Shown piece after piece: positions 26,445 through 35,322 of a DNA stretch of 64,000 nucleotides. The DNA lies in the NCBI RefSeq assembly GCF_002727185.1, contig NZ_NIZW01000004.1, forward strand, positions 1 to 64,000, read 5' to 3'. The notes beneath the pieces are model-generated. The model was not told where the DNA came from. It was given only the letters and a program-made list of their open reading frames with translations, and searched no databases. Positions within the stretch are counted from its first letter, which is position 1; every line of letters starts with the position of its first letter. The stretch comes from Rhodopirellula bahusiensis (GTDB lineage Bacteria > Planctomycetota > Planctomycetia > Pirellulales > Pirellulaceae). Made by a program: the position numbers and the translations under genes.

Positions 26445-26515
26445 GTAGCTCGGTGTCCCCCACCGAGAATTCGTCGCCGAAATCATGATCGTCTCGGTGG
26501 AGACCACCGAGCTAC
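26445..26515. repeat. REP-like twin hairpin between convergent genes
   Basis: Starts with GTAG and ends with CTAC. The two hairpins are CTCGGTG/CACCGAG with loop TCCCC, and CTCGGTGG/CCACCGAG with loop AGA; the halves are inverted copies of each other. It begins six bases after the sulfatase stop and ends 13 bases before the stop of the convergent PH-domain gene, a good position for a two-way terminator. Confidence 0.8.
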
Positions 26516-26528
26516 AGGCTTCCGTCGT

Positions 26529-27083
26529 TTACAGCGACGTTGGTCGGTCTTCGATCCGTTTCAGAATGTCGCGGATCTCGATCAGCGTCGTTTGAACATT
26601 CGCGTCCACGGCCACATCGGGTTCCGTGGCCGAGGTCAATCGAGCGGGTTCGCCACCGGTCACCGCGTCACGTTGCTTCAATACCGCATCGCGAAAGGCT
26701 CGACCGTTTCTGATGCCAGTCAGCCGGACCAGCGACCCCGGTCCGGATTGGCCAGCCGTCTCGACACTGACGGCCTCCAAGTCCAACGCACGCATGATCG
26801 GACCTTGAACCAACCCCAAGTCCGTGATCCGATCCAGCGGCACCGTTTTCTCTTGTCGAACCAAGACCCCGCGACTGACTTTGAGCGTTCGCTCCGTCAG
26901 CGTGCAGCGGTGGCTTTTCAAATACAGCCCCGACACGTACCAAGCGATCGGAATGATCAACGGTGCCAAGGGGATCAGAACGATCGTCAAAAACGTGGTC
27001 AGAACCGCACTGATCAACCAATACGTTTTGACTTTCGGATTGAATTCCGCTTCCCAAAGGACAGTTTCATCGGAGTCGTTCAT
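26529..27083 (-). CDS. Bacterial PH-domain (YdbS-like) membrane protein
   Basis: Small membrane protein with two adjacent hydrophobic segments (WLISAVLTTFLTIVLIPLAPLIIPIAWYVSG, residues 22-52) followed by a bacterial PH domain of the bPH_2 type: CTLTERTLKVSRGVLVRQEKTVPLDRITD, then VSVETAGQ. The C-terminal 30 residues look like a coiled-coil tail. Function of the family is not settled; stress or membrane-associated roles are proposed for relatives. Convergent with the sulfatase and separated from it by the REP-like element. Confidence 0.82.
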   Translation of the reverse strand: MNDSDETVLWEAEFNPKVKTYWLISAVLTTFLTIVLIPLAPLIIPIAWYVSGLYLKSHRCTLTERTLKVSRGVLVRQEKTVPLDRITDLGLVQGPIMRALDLEAVSVETAGQSGPGSLVRLTGIRNGRAFRDAVLKQRDAVTGGEPARLTSATEPDVAVDANVQTTLIEIRDILKRIEDRPTSL

Positions 27084-27220
27084 CGTTGGGGCGAGCCAGT
27101 TTCAAGGAGCGAGTGACAGAACAAACGCTCTTCGTTCCTGATCACCCGATCTTGGCAACGCATCGTCGATTCCGCGAAAGAAACCCGGTGGTTCTGCTGG
27201 CGGCCACCTCTCCCGCACCG

Positions 27221-27315
27221 AAGTCGTGCCGTTTTGAAGTGCTGTGCCAGTAACGCCTTGAGAACCCCGCCCGTTGCAAGAGGTCGTGCAGTTTTGAAGT
27301 GCCGTGCTCGCAAGG
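27221..27315 (+). repeat. 60-base dispersed repeat, two tandem copies
   Basis: Copy 1 (27221-27280) and a truncated copy 2 (27281-27315) share the core GTCGTGCAGTTTTGAAGTG with few changes. Copy 1 ends GAACCCCGCCCGTTGCAA. A third copy with both core and end lies at 55491-55550. Confidence 0.75.
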
Positions 27316-27342
27316 TTGAAATCACCCTCCTGAACGCAGTTG

Positions 27343-27674
27343 GGGAGGGTCGGAATGCGAGCGTTCAGCGAGAATTCCGGGGAGGGTAGTGCGCGCCTTT
27401 TCCTATGCTCGGCCCTCACCCTCGCGTACGCCTGAACGGCGTCACTCGACCTCTCCCCAAACTTCGTTTCGGGAGAGGTGCGCCGTGTAAAAATCTGCCG
27501 AAAAGCGGTATCAGAAAACTGCACGCCCTCGCAAACGGGAGGGGTCGGAAAGCGAGCGTTCAGCGAAATTTCCGGGGGAGGGCAATGCACGCCGCTTCCC
27601 ATGCTCGGCCCCCTCCCTCGCGTACGCCTGAACGGCGTCGCTCGACCTCCCCAAAACTTCGTTTCGGGAGAGGT
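27343..27674 (+). repeat. Tandem duplication, period 195 bases
   Basis: Units at 27343-27479 and 27537-27674 share long identical blocks, such as CTCGCGTACGCCTGAACGGC and ACTTCGTTTCGGGAGAGG, while the 57-base spacer is unique. Each unit contains a GCGTTCAG/CTGAACG inverted repeat. Confidence 0.75.
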
Positions 27675-27694
27675 TCTCAAATGCTGATAACCGC

Positions 27695-27815
27695 TAAGCA
27701 GGTCGGCAGGAATGATTGGGTAGAACCTCACGTAGGCGAGTCTCTCTGAGACTCGCAAATAACAGCGTCTCGGAGAGACGCCGCTACGTGACCAAGGCCA
27801 GTGACTCCCGCTCAC
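27695..27815 (-). repeat. Dispersed repeat copy B with REP-like twin hairpin
   Basis: Inverted copy of the element at 2872-2992. The core, 27732-27787, runs GTAG, hairpin GCGAGTCTC/GAGACTCGC with loop TCT, hairpin GCGTCTC/GAGACGC with loop GGA, then CTAC. Compared with copy A one stem is longer and base changes are paired, which suggests selection for the fold. Confidence 0.8.
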
Positions 27816-27836
27816 AGCCTGAAACGGCTCAATCTC

Positions 27837-28922
27837 TCAGGAGAGAGGACGATCCGGCATCTCTCGTTTCATGTGCTCGAATGCTTTCGGAGTCGCCAAT
27901 CGTCCGCGGCGAGTCCGCACCAACAACTCGCTTCGCAACAAGAAAGGTTCGACTTCGTCTTCGAGCGTGTCCGAGCTGACGTTCATCGTATGAGCAATCG
28001 CGTCCAAACCAGCCGGACCGCCCAAGAAGACTCGCATCAGCGTGTCCAAGTAATTGCGATCCTGTTTGTCGAGCCCCAAGTTATCGATGCCGATCATGTC
28101 CAACGCCGCTTCGCAGATCCTTGCCTCGACGTTCCCGTTCGCTTTGCTTTGGGCGTAGTCTCGAACCCACAGCAATCGATTGTTGGCCAAACGAGGTGTG
28201 CTGCGGCTTCGGTCCGCGATCACGCCGGCTGATATTGGATCGACTTCAATGTTCAGCTTCTTCGAATTGCGCAGCACGATCTCCGCCAACTCGTTTCGCG
28301 TGTACCAACCCAGGTGCTCACGGATTTGAAAACGATCTCGCAGAGGTGCCGTCAACATCCCGGCTCGCGTCGTCGCACCGATCAACGTGAAAGGTTCCAA
28401 ACTCAGGTTCAACGTTCGCGCGTTGACACCTTCCCCCAGCACAATGTCGATTCGAAAATCTTCCATCGCGGTGTACAGGTACTCTTCGATTGCTCGCGGA
28501 ACACGGTGGATCTCATCGATAAAAAGCACCGATCCTCGCGAAACATTTGTCAGGTAAGGCAGGAGGTCCCGCGGTGCCTTCAGTCCGGCGCCGTTGGCCA
28601 TTTGAACCGTGGTGTTCATTTCTGTCGGGATGACGGTCGCGAAAGTTGTCTTGCCCAATCCCGGCGGACCATCGAACAAAATGTGGCCCAGCGGTTCGCC
28701 TCGCACCTGAGCCGCATCGATCGCGATTCGCAGCCGTTCAATCACGTCCTGCTGTCCGACCATTTCCGTCATTCGCTGAGGACGCAGATTGGCATCGGGT
28801 TCGGGACCGTCGTTGGATTCCTCCCCGCCCCCGGCAGCACCGATTCCAGGTGGCAGGCCGTCCTCAGGTGGATCCCCGCCGGGGTCCGGATTCGATTGTT
28901 GGTAAATTGCTTCGCGAGCCAT
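27837..28922 (-). CDS. ruvB: Holliday junction branch migration helicase RuvB
   Basis: AAA+ motor that drives branch migration with RuvA during recombination. Signatures: RPQRMTEMVGQ near the start, Walker A GPPGLGKTT, Walker B LFIDEIHR, sensor GATTRAGMLTAPLRDRF, and a C-terminal winged helix. The N-terminus has a Gly/Pro/Glu-rich 45-residue extension. A TTG at 28937 is the longest start; ATG 28922 is more likely. ruvA and ruvC are not adjacent. It diverges from the sigma factor gene, sharing a short promoter region. Confidence 0.95.
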   Translation of the reverse strand: MAREAIYQQSNPDPGGDPPEDGLPPGIGAAGGGEESNDGPEPDANLRPQRMTEMVGQQDVIERLRIAIDAAQVRGEPLGHILFDGPPGLGKTTFATVIPTEMNTTVQMANGAGLKAPRDLLPYLTNVSRGSVLFIDEIHRVPRAIEEYLYTAMEDFRIDIVLGEGVNARTLNLSLEPFTLIGATTRAGMLTAPLRDRFQIREHLGWYTRNELAEIVLRNSKKLNIEVDPISAGVIADRSRSTPRLANNRLLWVRDYAQSKANGNVEARICEAALDMIGIDNLGLDKQDRNYLDTLMRVFLGGPAGLDAIAHTMNVSSDTLEDEVEPFLLRSELLVRTRRGRLATPKAFEHMKREMPDRPLS

Positions 28923-29049
28923 CAGGCGATCAATCAAATGGTTTCAGGCAATGAAATGTGTCCGGAACGACTCCAATCCGTCCGGAAAGTTCTGCTACTG
29001 TAACGGTCCGCTGGCAACCCGCGAAGCGACAAACCCAATCGAACCAACG

Positions 29050-29646
29050 ATGACGTCCACCGATCCATCCGATCTCGACCCGTCCGAGCCCCACGATTCG
29101 CCCGTCCGAGCCGAAGAAATCGCTCGGTACGAGCCCTATTTGCGAATGTTGGCCCGGATGCAGATGCGAGCCAGCTACAAAGCTAAATTGGGTGCCTCCG
29201 ACATCGTTCAGCAGACGATGATGCAAGCTGTCGCGGCCATCGATCAGTATCGCGGCACGACGGAAGCCGAATGGCGGGCTTGGTTGCGAAAGATTTTGGT
29301 GCGTCAAATGTGCCATCTGGATCGAGACCTGCACCGCGACAAACGAGACATCCGCCGCGAACAATCGATGGAACAGCGGGTCGCTCAATCGTCCATGCGT
29401 CTGGAAGGCTTGCTGGCCGGCGACGTCGGCACGCCCAGCCAACACGCCATGGTGGGCGAATCGTTGCTCTCGTTGGCCGACGCCATCGAATCGTTGCCGG
29501 ATGCTCAGCGTGACGCGATCGCAATGCACTACCTCGAAGGATTGAAACTGTCCGACGTCGCCGAACGGATGGACAAGACCACCGGATCGGTCGCCGGATT
29601 GCTGCACCGAGGCATGAAACAATTGCGACAGAACTTCCATGAATGA
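29050..29646 (+). CDS. ECF-type RNA polymerase sigma factor (planctomycete group)
   Basis: Sigma-70 family factor of about 198 residues. Region 2 includes YLRMLARMQM and DIVQQTMMQAVAAIDQYRG followed by WLRKILVRQM; region 4 has LPDAQRDAIAMHYLEGLKLSDVAERMDKTTGSVAGLLHRGMKQL. The DIVQxT pattern and the WLRxIL segment are typical of the large ECF group abundant in planctomycetes. ATG 29050 avoids a poorly conserved upstream extension. No anti-sigma gene is adjacent; its stop overlaps scpB by eight bases, so the two are co-translated. Confidence 0.9.
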   Translation: MTSTDPSDLDPSEPHDSPVRAEEIARYEPYLRMLARMQMRASYKAKLGASDIVQQTMMQAVAAIDQYRGTTEAEWRAWLRKILVRQMCHLDRDLHRDKRDIRREQSMEQRVAQSSMRLEGLLAGDVGTPSQHAMVGESLLSLADAIESLPDAQRDAIAMHYLEGLKLSDVAERMDKTTGSVAGLLHRGMKQLRQNFHE

Positions 29647-30517
29647 GCCATCCAATTCGCCGGAAGAAGAGCAACCGGTAAACGATTTACCTGAGACCGA
29701 TGCCCCAGAAAACGAAATCGAACTCGACAATGAGTTTGATGACGATGAAGAAGGCTTCTCGCTCGAACAACTTGGGGCCGCCTACGCCCGCGTCGCCGCG
29801 ATGTCAGAAAGTGGTGACGATGCGCCGGCAGATTTGGATCCAGCCGAACTGTTGCGTTCCGAACCAGAAGCGAAGGGCGGCAACGATGAATCCGGTGAAG
29901 ACTTCGTTGAGGAAGACCCGGATAGCGATGAAGCTCTCGCCGTCGCGGCTCAAAGTTCCGCCGAGTCCGACTCTGCCGCTGATCACGCGGCCTCTCCCGA
30001 AGCGATCGTGGAAGCGGCTTTGTTCGTCGGGCACCCCGAAAACTTGCCGCTGACACCGCCACGCCTGGCATCCATCATGCGAGGATTCTCGCCCGAAGAA
30101 GTCGTCGAAATCATCGACAACCTGAACACGTCTTACCGAGCCGAACGGCAAGGCATGCGAATCGTCGAACAAGACGGCGGATACCGCATGGTCTTGGCAC
30201 CCGAAGTCGAAAACGTTCGCGCTGCGTTCTCAGGAAAAATTCGCGAAACGCGACTGAACCAAGCCGCCGTCGAAGTGCTTTCCTTGGTCGCTTATCAGCC
30301 CGGCATCACTTCCGCTCGGGTCACCGACTTGAGAGGACGTGACAGCGGTTCACTGCTGAACCAAATGGTGCGGCGGCGTCTCGTCGAAGTCAAACGGGAA
30401 CCCGGCGAAGGCACCGACAAACTCGTCTCGCGGTTTTATCCCGCCGAGCGATTACTCGTTCTCTTAGGACTCGAAACCATCGACGACTTGCCGCACGTCG
30501 AGGAAGCCAACATGTGA
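29639..30517 (+). CDS. scpB: Segregation and condensation protein B
   Basis: Partner of SMC and ScpA in chromosome condensation. The tandem winged-helix domain starts at about residue 115 (EAIVEAALFVGHPENLPLTPPRL) and includes RLNQAAVEVLSLVAYQPGITSARVTDLRG, a strong ScpB signature. The first 110 residues are an acidic disordered extension (NEFDDDEEG) not found in standard 180-200 residue ScpB. It overlaps the sigma factor gene by eight bases and its 3' end overlaps the convergent rlmN gene by 54 bases. scpA is not in the window. Confidence 0.92.
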   Translation: MNEPSNSPEEEQPVNDLPETDAPENEIELDNEFDDDEEGFSLEQLGAAYARVAAMSESGDDAPADLDPAELLRSEPEAKGGNDESGEDFVEEDPDSDEALAVAAQSSAESDSAADHAASPEAIVEAALFVGHPENLPLTPPRLASIMRGFSPEEVVEIIDNLNTSYRAERQGMRIVEQDGGYRMVLAPEVENVRAAFSGKIRETRLNQAAVEVLSLVAYQPGITSARVTDLRGRDSGSLLNQMVRRRLVEVKREPGEGTDKLVSRFYPAERLLVLLGLETIDDLPHVEEANM

Positions 30518-31591
30518 GTCGCAGTCCGCCTCGGTTCGCCGAGCAGCGATCGCTCGCTGACGGTTTTCCTGGCGGATCAACTGACCACAAGCCGCTTCGA
30601 TGTCATTGCCCAAACTGTATCGAATCGTTGTCTTCAAACCGGACGCCTTCAAGACATCCGCAAACGATTCAATCGTTGGTCGCGGCGAGGCTTTCAAGTG
30701 CGGCGAGGCTTCGATCGAGTTGTACGGGATCAAGTTTACGTGCACGCGAAGATTGGCGATCCAATCGATCAGCCGCTTGGCGTCTTCCGCTGAATCGTTC
30801 ACGTCGCGAAGCATCAAGTACTCGATCATGAATTCGCGATCTTGGATCGCTTGAATTTCCTGGATCGTGTCGTGCAATTGCGTCAGTGAAGCCTTCTTGC
30901 CGAGCGGAATGATCTGCTGCCGAGTCGCTTGATCGGCGGAATGCAAACTGAGTGCAAGGTTCAAACGAGGAAAAGTTTTCGCCAGCCGCAGCATCGCAGC
31001 GGGCACGCCGACCGTGGACACCAACACCGTCGAAGGCGAGCGAGCGAAATGGTCCGCCGCAGTTAGCAACCGGATCGCTTCAGTCACGTTACCTTCGTTG
31101 TGTAGAGGCTCGCCCATGCCCATGAAGACAATGTTGCTGAGCCGTCGATCTTCGGCTCGAAGAATCTGTCCCGCCTGAACGACTTGGTCCAAGATTTCTT
31201 CGGTCGCCAAATTTTTTGCGATGCCCATCTTTCCGGTCGCGCAAAAATCACACGCCGCCGCACATCCAATTTGGCTGGAAACGCACAACGTCGTTCGCCC
31301 GGTCGCGATCCGTAGGATCACGGATTCGATCAGCAATCCCGATTCGGTTTCGAACAGCAATTTGGTCGCACCATCGATCTCGGAATCCATCCGCTGGTAC
31401 AGCTTCAGCGAGTGAAGCTCGATCGCGTCCGCTGCTGGAAACCGATTCAAGACCAGCTCATCCGGCTCGAACTTCTTCAGCAAATCATTGCGAAGTTTCC
31501 GCAACACCTGAGGATCCAACCGAAGAGCCCGCCGCAGCGATTCCATCTCATCGGCTCGAAACAGTCCAGTGGAGGCGGGTGCGGTGGTCAT
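30464..31591 (-). CDS. rlmN: Dual-specificity rRNA/tRNA methyltransferase RlmN
   Basis: Radical SAM enzyme that methylates C2 of adenosine 2503 in 23S rRNA and of A37 in some tRNAs. The CxxxCxxC cluster motif is CAAACDFC in SSQIGCAAACDFCATG. Also visible: FMGMGEPLHN, VSTVGVP, LALSLHSAD and the C-terminal NDIEAACGQL, which holds the second catalytic cysteine. Length 375 is normal. Its last 54 bases lie inside the 3' end of scpB on the opposite strand. It is monocistronic. Confidence 0.95.
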   Translation of the reverse strand: MTTAPASTGLFRADEMESLRRALRLDPQVLRKLRNDLLKKFEPDELVLNRFPAADAIELHSLKLYQRMDSEIDGATKLLFETESGLLIESVILRIATGRTTLCVSSQIGCAAACDFCATGKMGIAKNLATEEILDQVVQAGQILRAEDRRLSNIVFMGMGEPLHNEGNVTEAIRLLTAADHFARSPSTVLVSTVGVPAAMLRLAKTFPRLNLALSLHSADQATRQQIIPLGKKASLTQLHDTIQEIQAIQDREFMIEYLMLRDVNDSAEDAKRLIDWIANLRVHVNLIPYNSIEASPHLKASPRPTIESFADVLKASGLKTTIRYSLGNDIEAACGQLIRQENRQRAIAARRTEADCDSHVGFLDVRQVVDGFES

Positions 31592-31742
31592 TCCGGGCTT
31601 GCGTGTTTACTAGGTGGAGGAACGCCAAACGGAGGGGCGTGCCGTGGCGGTTTCGCGATGGAAACCTGTTAGATTGTGAGCGTTCGTAAGGAAACATAGA
31701 AAAGCCCATCCTGATTTTCTGTCAACAATTGAAATCCAAAGA

Positions 31743-34700
31743 ATGAATCTCCGGCGACACCCTCTTTCATTTTGTTTCGCGATTTGCCTCGGCTGTTTGG
31801 CAACGGTGGCCCAAGCTCAACGGGATCTGACTGACATCCCCGAACCGGACCCGGTCGCCGAAGCCGCGGCGATGAAGCTGGATTCCGGCGCCGCAGTCAA
31901 TCTATTTGCCGCGGATCCAGCGATTCGAAAACCGATCCAAATGAATTTCGACTGCACCGGCGCCCTGTGGGTCGCCAGCAGCAAGTCGTACCCCCAAGTC
32001 AAACCGGGTGAAATCCCCAACGACCAAATTGTCGTGCTGCGAGATTTAGACAATGACGGCGTCGCCGAATCCAGCACCGTTTTCGCCGACGGATTGCTGA
32101 TTCCCACTGGCGTGATTCCGGATGGGCCGCATGCCGCCTATGTCGCCGCCAGCACCGAACTGCTGTACTTCGAAGACACCGACCACGATGGAGTCGCCGA
32201 CGAACGCCGGATCGTGCTCAGCGGCTTTGGAACCGAGGACACTCACCACTTGGTTCACACGCTTCGCTGGGGCCCGGATGGATGTTTGTATTTCAATCAA
32301 TCCATCTACATTCACTCGCACATCGATACGCCCGATGGAACCAAACGTTTGGACGGCGGCGGGATTTGGCGTTACCGCCCCAGCACCGGACAACTGGACG
32401 TCTTTTGCAAAGGCTTCATCAATCCTTGGGGACACATCGTCGACACGAACGGCGAGTCCTTCGTTTCCGATGGAGCGGCCTTTGATGGCATCACCTATGC
32501 CTTCCCCGACGCGGTCTTCAAGACATCGCCCGGTGCGACCCGATGGTTGCTGGGATTGAACCCAGGCAGCCCCAAGTACTGCGGGTTGGAAGTTCTCTCC
32601 GGATCACACATTCCGCCCGAATGGAAAGGCGATCTGATCACCAACGACTTCCGAAGCCACCGCGTGTGCCGGTTCAGCATCCGTCCCAACGGAGCGGACT
32701 ACATCAGCCGCCAACAACCGGAACCGCTGACGACGGAACACGTTGCTTTTCGTCCGATCGATGCTCGCATGGCTCCCGATGGAACCCTTATGATCGCCGA
32801 TTGGTACAACCCCATCATCCAACACGGCGAAGTCGACTTCCGCGACCCGCGTCGCGACACCGAACACGGACGCATTTGGCGACTGTCGTTTCCTGACCGA
32901 CCGCTCGATCCGTGGCCCGATTTCCTGGCCGCGAAAACGCCGGAACTGCTGAGCTACCTCGAAGACGAATCTCTGACCGTGCGACAATTCGCTCGTCGAA
33001 CACTGTGGGATCATCTGGACGAACCAAGCTTCTTTGACGAAGTCAACAACTGGGTTCACAGCGGCCAAGACGGCTTGGCCCACCGACAACTCGAAGCTCA
33101 GTGGCTTCGCGAAGCCGCGTTCCAACCGATCGAGACCGAAACCGCCATCGCACAACTCAATGCATGGAAAGCCGACCCCACTTCGGTCCCGGACAACGCT
33201 CGCGCTTGGCTGCGAAGCCAGTTCCGATCAGCCGAACAAACCAAAGTGACGGATCCGGCGAACGCATCGAAAGTAATGGCCGATGCAGCCAGCTTGGTCG
33301 AAGCGGCGATCGATATCGCCGACCCCGCTTTGACGCTGGAAGTTGTCGTGCAATGCGGCCAACTCGACAGCGAAGAATCCGCCGTTTGGTTGCATCGCAT
33401 CCTTTCAAGATTGCTGGCTTCGGATCAGCCGTTGTCGTCGCAAGCGTCGCTTGATTTCGCCCTCTGGCAATCCATTCGCGAAACGGCGGAACATTGGCAG
33501 CGTGGGAACGAAACGTTGCAGGAAATCTGGGAAGAGTCCCCCAAAACGCTCGCTTGGTCTGTCGGAGCCGTCGGTAGCGCCGATGCGGCGAAGCTGTTGA
33601 TCAGTCGAGTTGAATGGGACGCACCAACTTCTAAAGCCGCCGACGACCAATGGCTGAGTGCGATCGGCGAAGTCGCGACCGCAGAGCAACTCGGAAGCGT
33701 CCTGAGCCGTTTGCTCACCGGCGATTCAGAGCAGGTTGAACGCCGAATCAGCACGTTGCTGGCGTCCACCTCAAAACGCAATAACGCGGCCCCGGCTGAC
33801 GCCGATTCGAGCGTGAAGCAGTGGCTGGGCAAGCAGAAGAACGAAGACCTGACCGCATCGACTCTGCGTTGGATTTCGCAATCGACCCAGCAATGGAAAT
33901 TGAAGTCCACCGAAGGGGTTTTGTTGTCGGCCATCGAAACTCGATCAGACGCCTCCGCCGCTGACCGCCAAATTTGGATCAACGCTTTGGCATCGCTTCC
34001 ATCGCCCAAAGCGAACCAGACATTGATGAGCATCGCGAAAGAAGGACCGGTCGCCGACCGTTTAGCAGCCATCGATGGCTTGGTCGCCTCACGTCCTGGT
34101 GCCGCGGTTCCTTTGGTGCTGCGTTCCCTTTCCAAACCAGACATGTCCGAAGCAGCCCACGGTTGGTTGGTCAGCGCGCTCTCACGACCTGATTTGGTGA
34201 AACGCTACACCGAGAAAATGAACGAGACCGAACTGCCGTCTGACACCGCTCGCACGTTGCTTCGTGCGATCCGCTCGGCCGGCGGAAACGCTGGCTTGGA
34301 ACAAGCGATCCGGAAATCAGGGAAACTGGCCGATGCGACTTGGGAATTGTCACCGGAACTCAAAACTCGACTTCTCAAACGAGTCCAAGAATCCGGGTCC
34401 GCAACTCGCGGCGAGTTGGTTTATCGGCGAAAAGAATTGCAGTGCATCGCTTGCCATGCCATCGGAACAGCCGGCGGTTTGGTCGGCCCGAACTTGGTTT
34501 CGCTCGGTGGCAGTTCACAGCCGGATTACGTGTTGGAGTCGCTGCTCGATCCAAGTGCTCGCCTGAAAGAGGGCTATTCCACTCGCAAGATTTTGACCGA
34601 AGACGGAGAGGTCATCAGCGGGATCGCGATTGGCCAAACCGAAGACGCAACCCGCTTGCGATTGGCCGATGGAACCGAACGTGAGATCGAAACCGATGCG

Positions 34701-35312
34701 ATCCTCGATGACGCTCCGGGCAAATCATTGATGCCCGAAGGTTTGCTCGACAACCTGACCGAAGCTGAACTGGTCGACTTGACGACGTTCCTGGTCGCTT
34801 TGGGGCGGGATCCAGAGTTCACCGTTTCGACGCAGAACATTGTCCGAAGCTTCGAAACGTTGACTTACACCGCGGAGGCGAACCGCCGACTGAACCGGAC
34901 CAGTGTCGACACGGCCGCCCAGGACGATCCCGCGATGACTTGGCGAGATCTCACCTCGATGGTCGACGGCACGGTTCGTTTAGAAGAAGCCGACAAATTC
35001 AAACAGCATCGCCAATCCCCACACATCAGTTTCCTACGTTTTGACATCGAAGTCACGCCTTCGGACTCCAACTCCGAGATTGCGACCATCGCGTTGAAGT
35101 TGCTTGGAGCTACCCCGTCCGCGGGCGATGCAAACTCATGGGACGGATTCGAGGCTTGGGTGGACGGCAAACCGACCCCGACATGGCAATTGAAGAATCT
35201 CCCCTTGTCGCGAGGTCGCCACCGGATCACGTTGTCGATCAATCGCGACGAAGTGATGACTGCCTTCGGAATCACTCTCGAGGGCGACGCGAACGCAGCG
35301 TCGAAAAATTGA
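31743..35312 (+). CDS. PVC-type haem-binding CxxCH protein with propeller and HEAT-like repeats
   Basis: Large exported protein of a planctomycete family. A signal peptide (residues 1-26, ending VAQA) is followed by a beta-propeller resembling a soluble dehydrogenase (membrane-bound dehydrogenase domain, about 40-400, e.g. HTLRWGPDGCLYFNQS), a long helical HEAT-like region, a cytochrome c domain with CIACH (near 900) and a C-terminal beta domain. The haem would accept electrons from the propeller domain; its substrate is unknown, probably a sugar. Its stop is 10 bases before the next gene. Confidence 0.9.
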   Translation: MNLRRHPLSFCFAICLGCLATVAQAQRDLTDIPEPDPVAEAAAMKLDSGAAVNLFAADPAIRKPIQMNFDCTGALWVASSKSYPQVKPGEIPNDQIVVLRDLDNDGVAESSTVFADGLLIPTGVIPDGPHAAYVAASTELLYFEDTDHDGVADERRIVLSGFGTEDTHHLVHTLRWGPDGCLYFNQSIYIHSHIDTPDGTKRLDGGGIWRYRPSTGQLDVFCKGFINPWGHIVDTNGESFVSDGAAFDGITYAFPDAVFKTSPGATRWLLGLNPGSPKYCGLEVLSGSHIPPEWKGDLITNDFRSHRVCRFSIRPNGADYISRQQPEPLTTEHVAFRPIDARMAPDGTLMIADWYNPIIQHGEVDFRDPRRDTEHGRIWRLSFPDRPLDPWPDFLAAKTPELLSYLEDESLTVRQFARRTLWDHLDEPSFFDEVNNWVHSGQDGLAHRQLEAQWLREAAFQPIETETAIAQLNAWKADPTSVPDNARAWLRSQFRSAEQTKVTDPANASKVMADAASLVEAAIDIADPALTLEVVVQCGQLDSEESAVWLHRILSRLLASDQPLSSQASLDFALWQSIRETAEHWQRGNETLQEIWEESPKTLAWSVGAVGSADAAKLLISRVEWDAPTSKAADDQWLSAIGEVATAEQLGSVLSRLLTGDSEQVERRISTLLASTSKRNNAAPADADSSVKQWLGKQKNEDLTASTLRWISQSTQQWKLKSTEGVLLSAIETRSDASAADRQIWINALASLPSPKANQTLMSIAKEGPVADRLAAIDGLVASRPGAAVPLVLRSLSKPDMSEAAHGWLVSALSRPDLVKRYTEKMNETELPSDTARTLLRAIRSAGGNAGLEQAIRKSGKLADATWELSPELKTRLLKRVQESGSATRGELVYRRKELQCIACHAIGTAGGLVGPNLVSLGGSSQPDYVLESLLDPSARLKEGYSTRKILTEDGEVISGIAIGQTEDATRLRLADGTEREIETDAILDDAPGKSLMPEGLLDNLTEAELVDLTTFLVALGRDPEFTVSTQNIVRSFETLTYTAEANRRLNRTSVDTAAQDDPAMTWRDLTSMVDGTVRLEEADKFKQHRQSPHISFLRFDIEVTPSDSNSEIATIALKLLGATPSAGDANSWDGFEAWVDGKPTPTWQLKNLPLSRGRHRITLSINRDEVMTAFGITLEGDANAASKN

Positions 35313-35322
35313 AAGGGAGTTT

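Larger units (their letters stand above)
27084..27836. repeat. Gene-free repeat cluster, 750 bases
   Basis: No gene is credible here, although a long open frame crosses it on the minus strand because the repeats lack stops. From left to right: two copies of a 60-base repeat with core GTCGTGCAGTTTTGAAGTG (27221-27315), two tandem copies of a 138-base unit (27343-27479 and 27537-27674), and copy B of the REP-like element (27695-27815). The stretch looks like a sink for several repeat families next to ruvB. Confidence 0.75.

Noticed and set aside
27102-27815. 237-residue open frame on the minus strand
   Set aside because: It spans three repeat families and is Arg/Ser/Pro-rich. Tandem units without stops explain the open frame.
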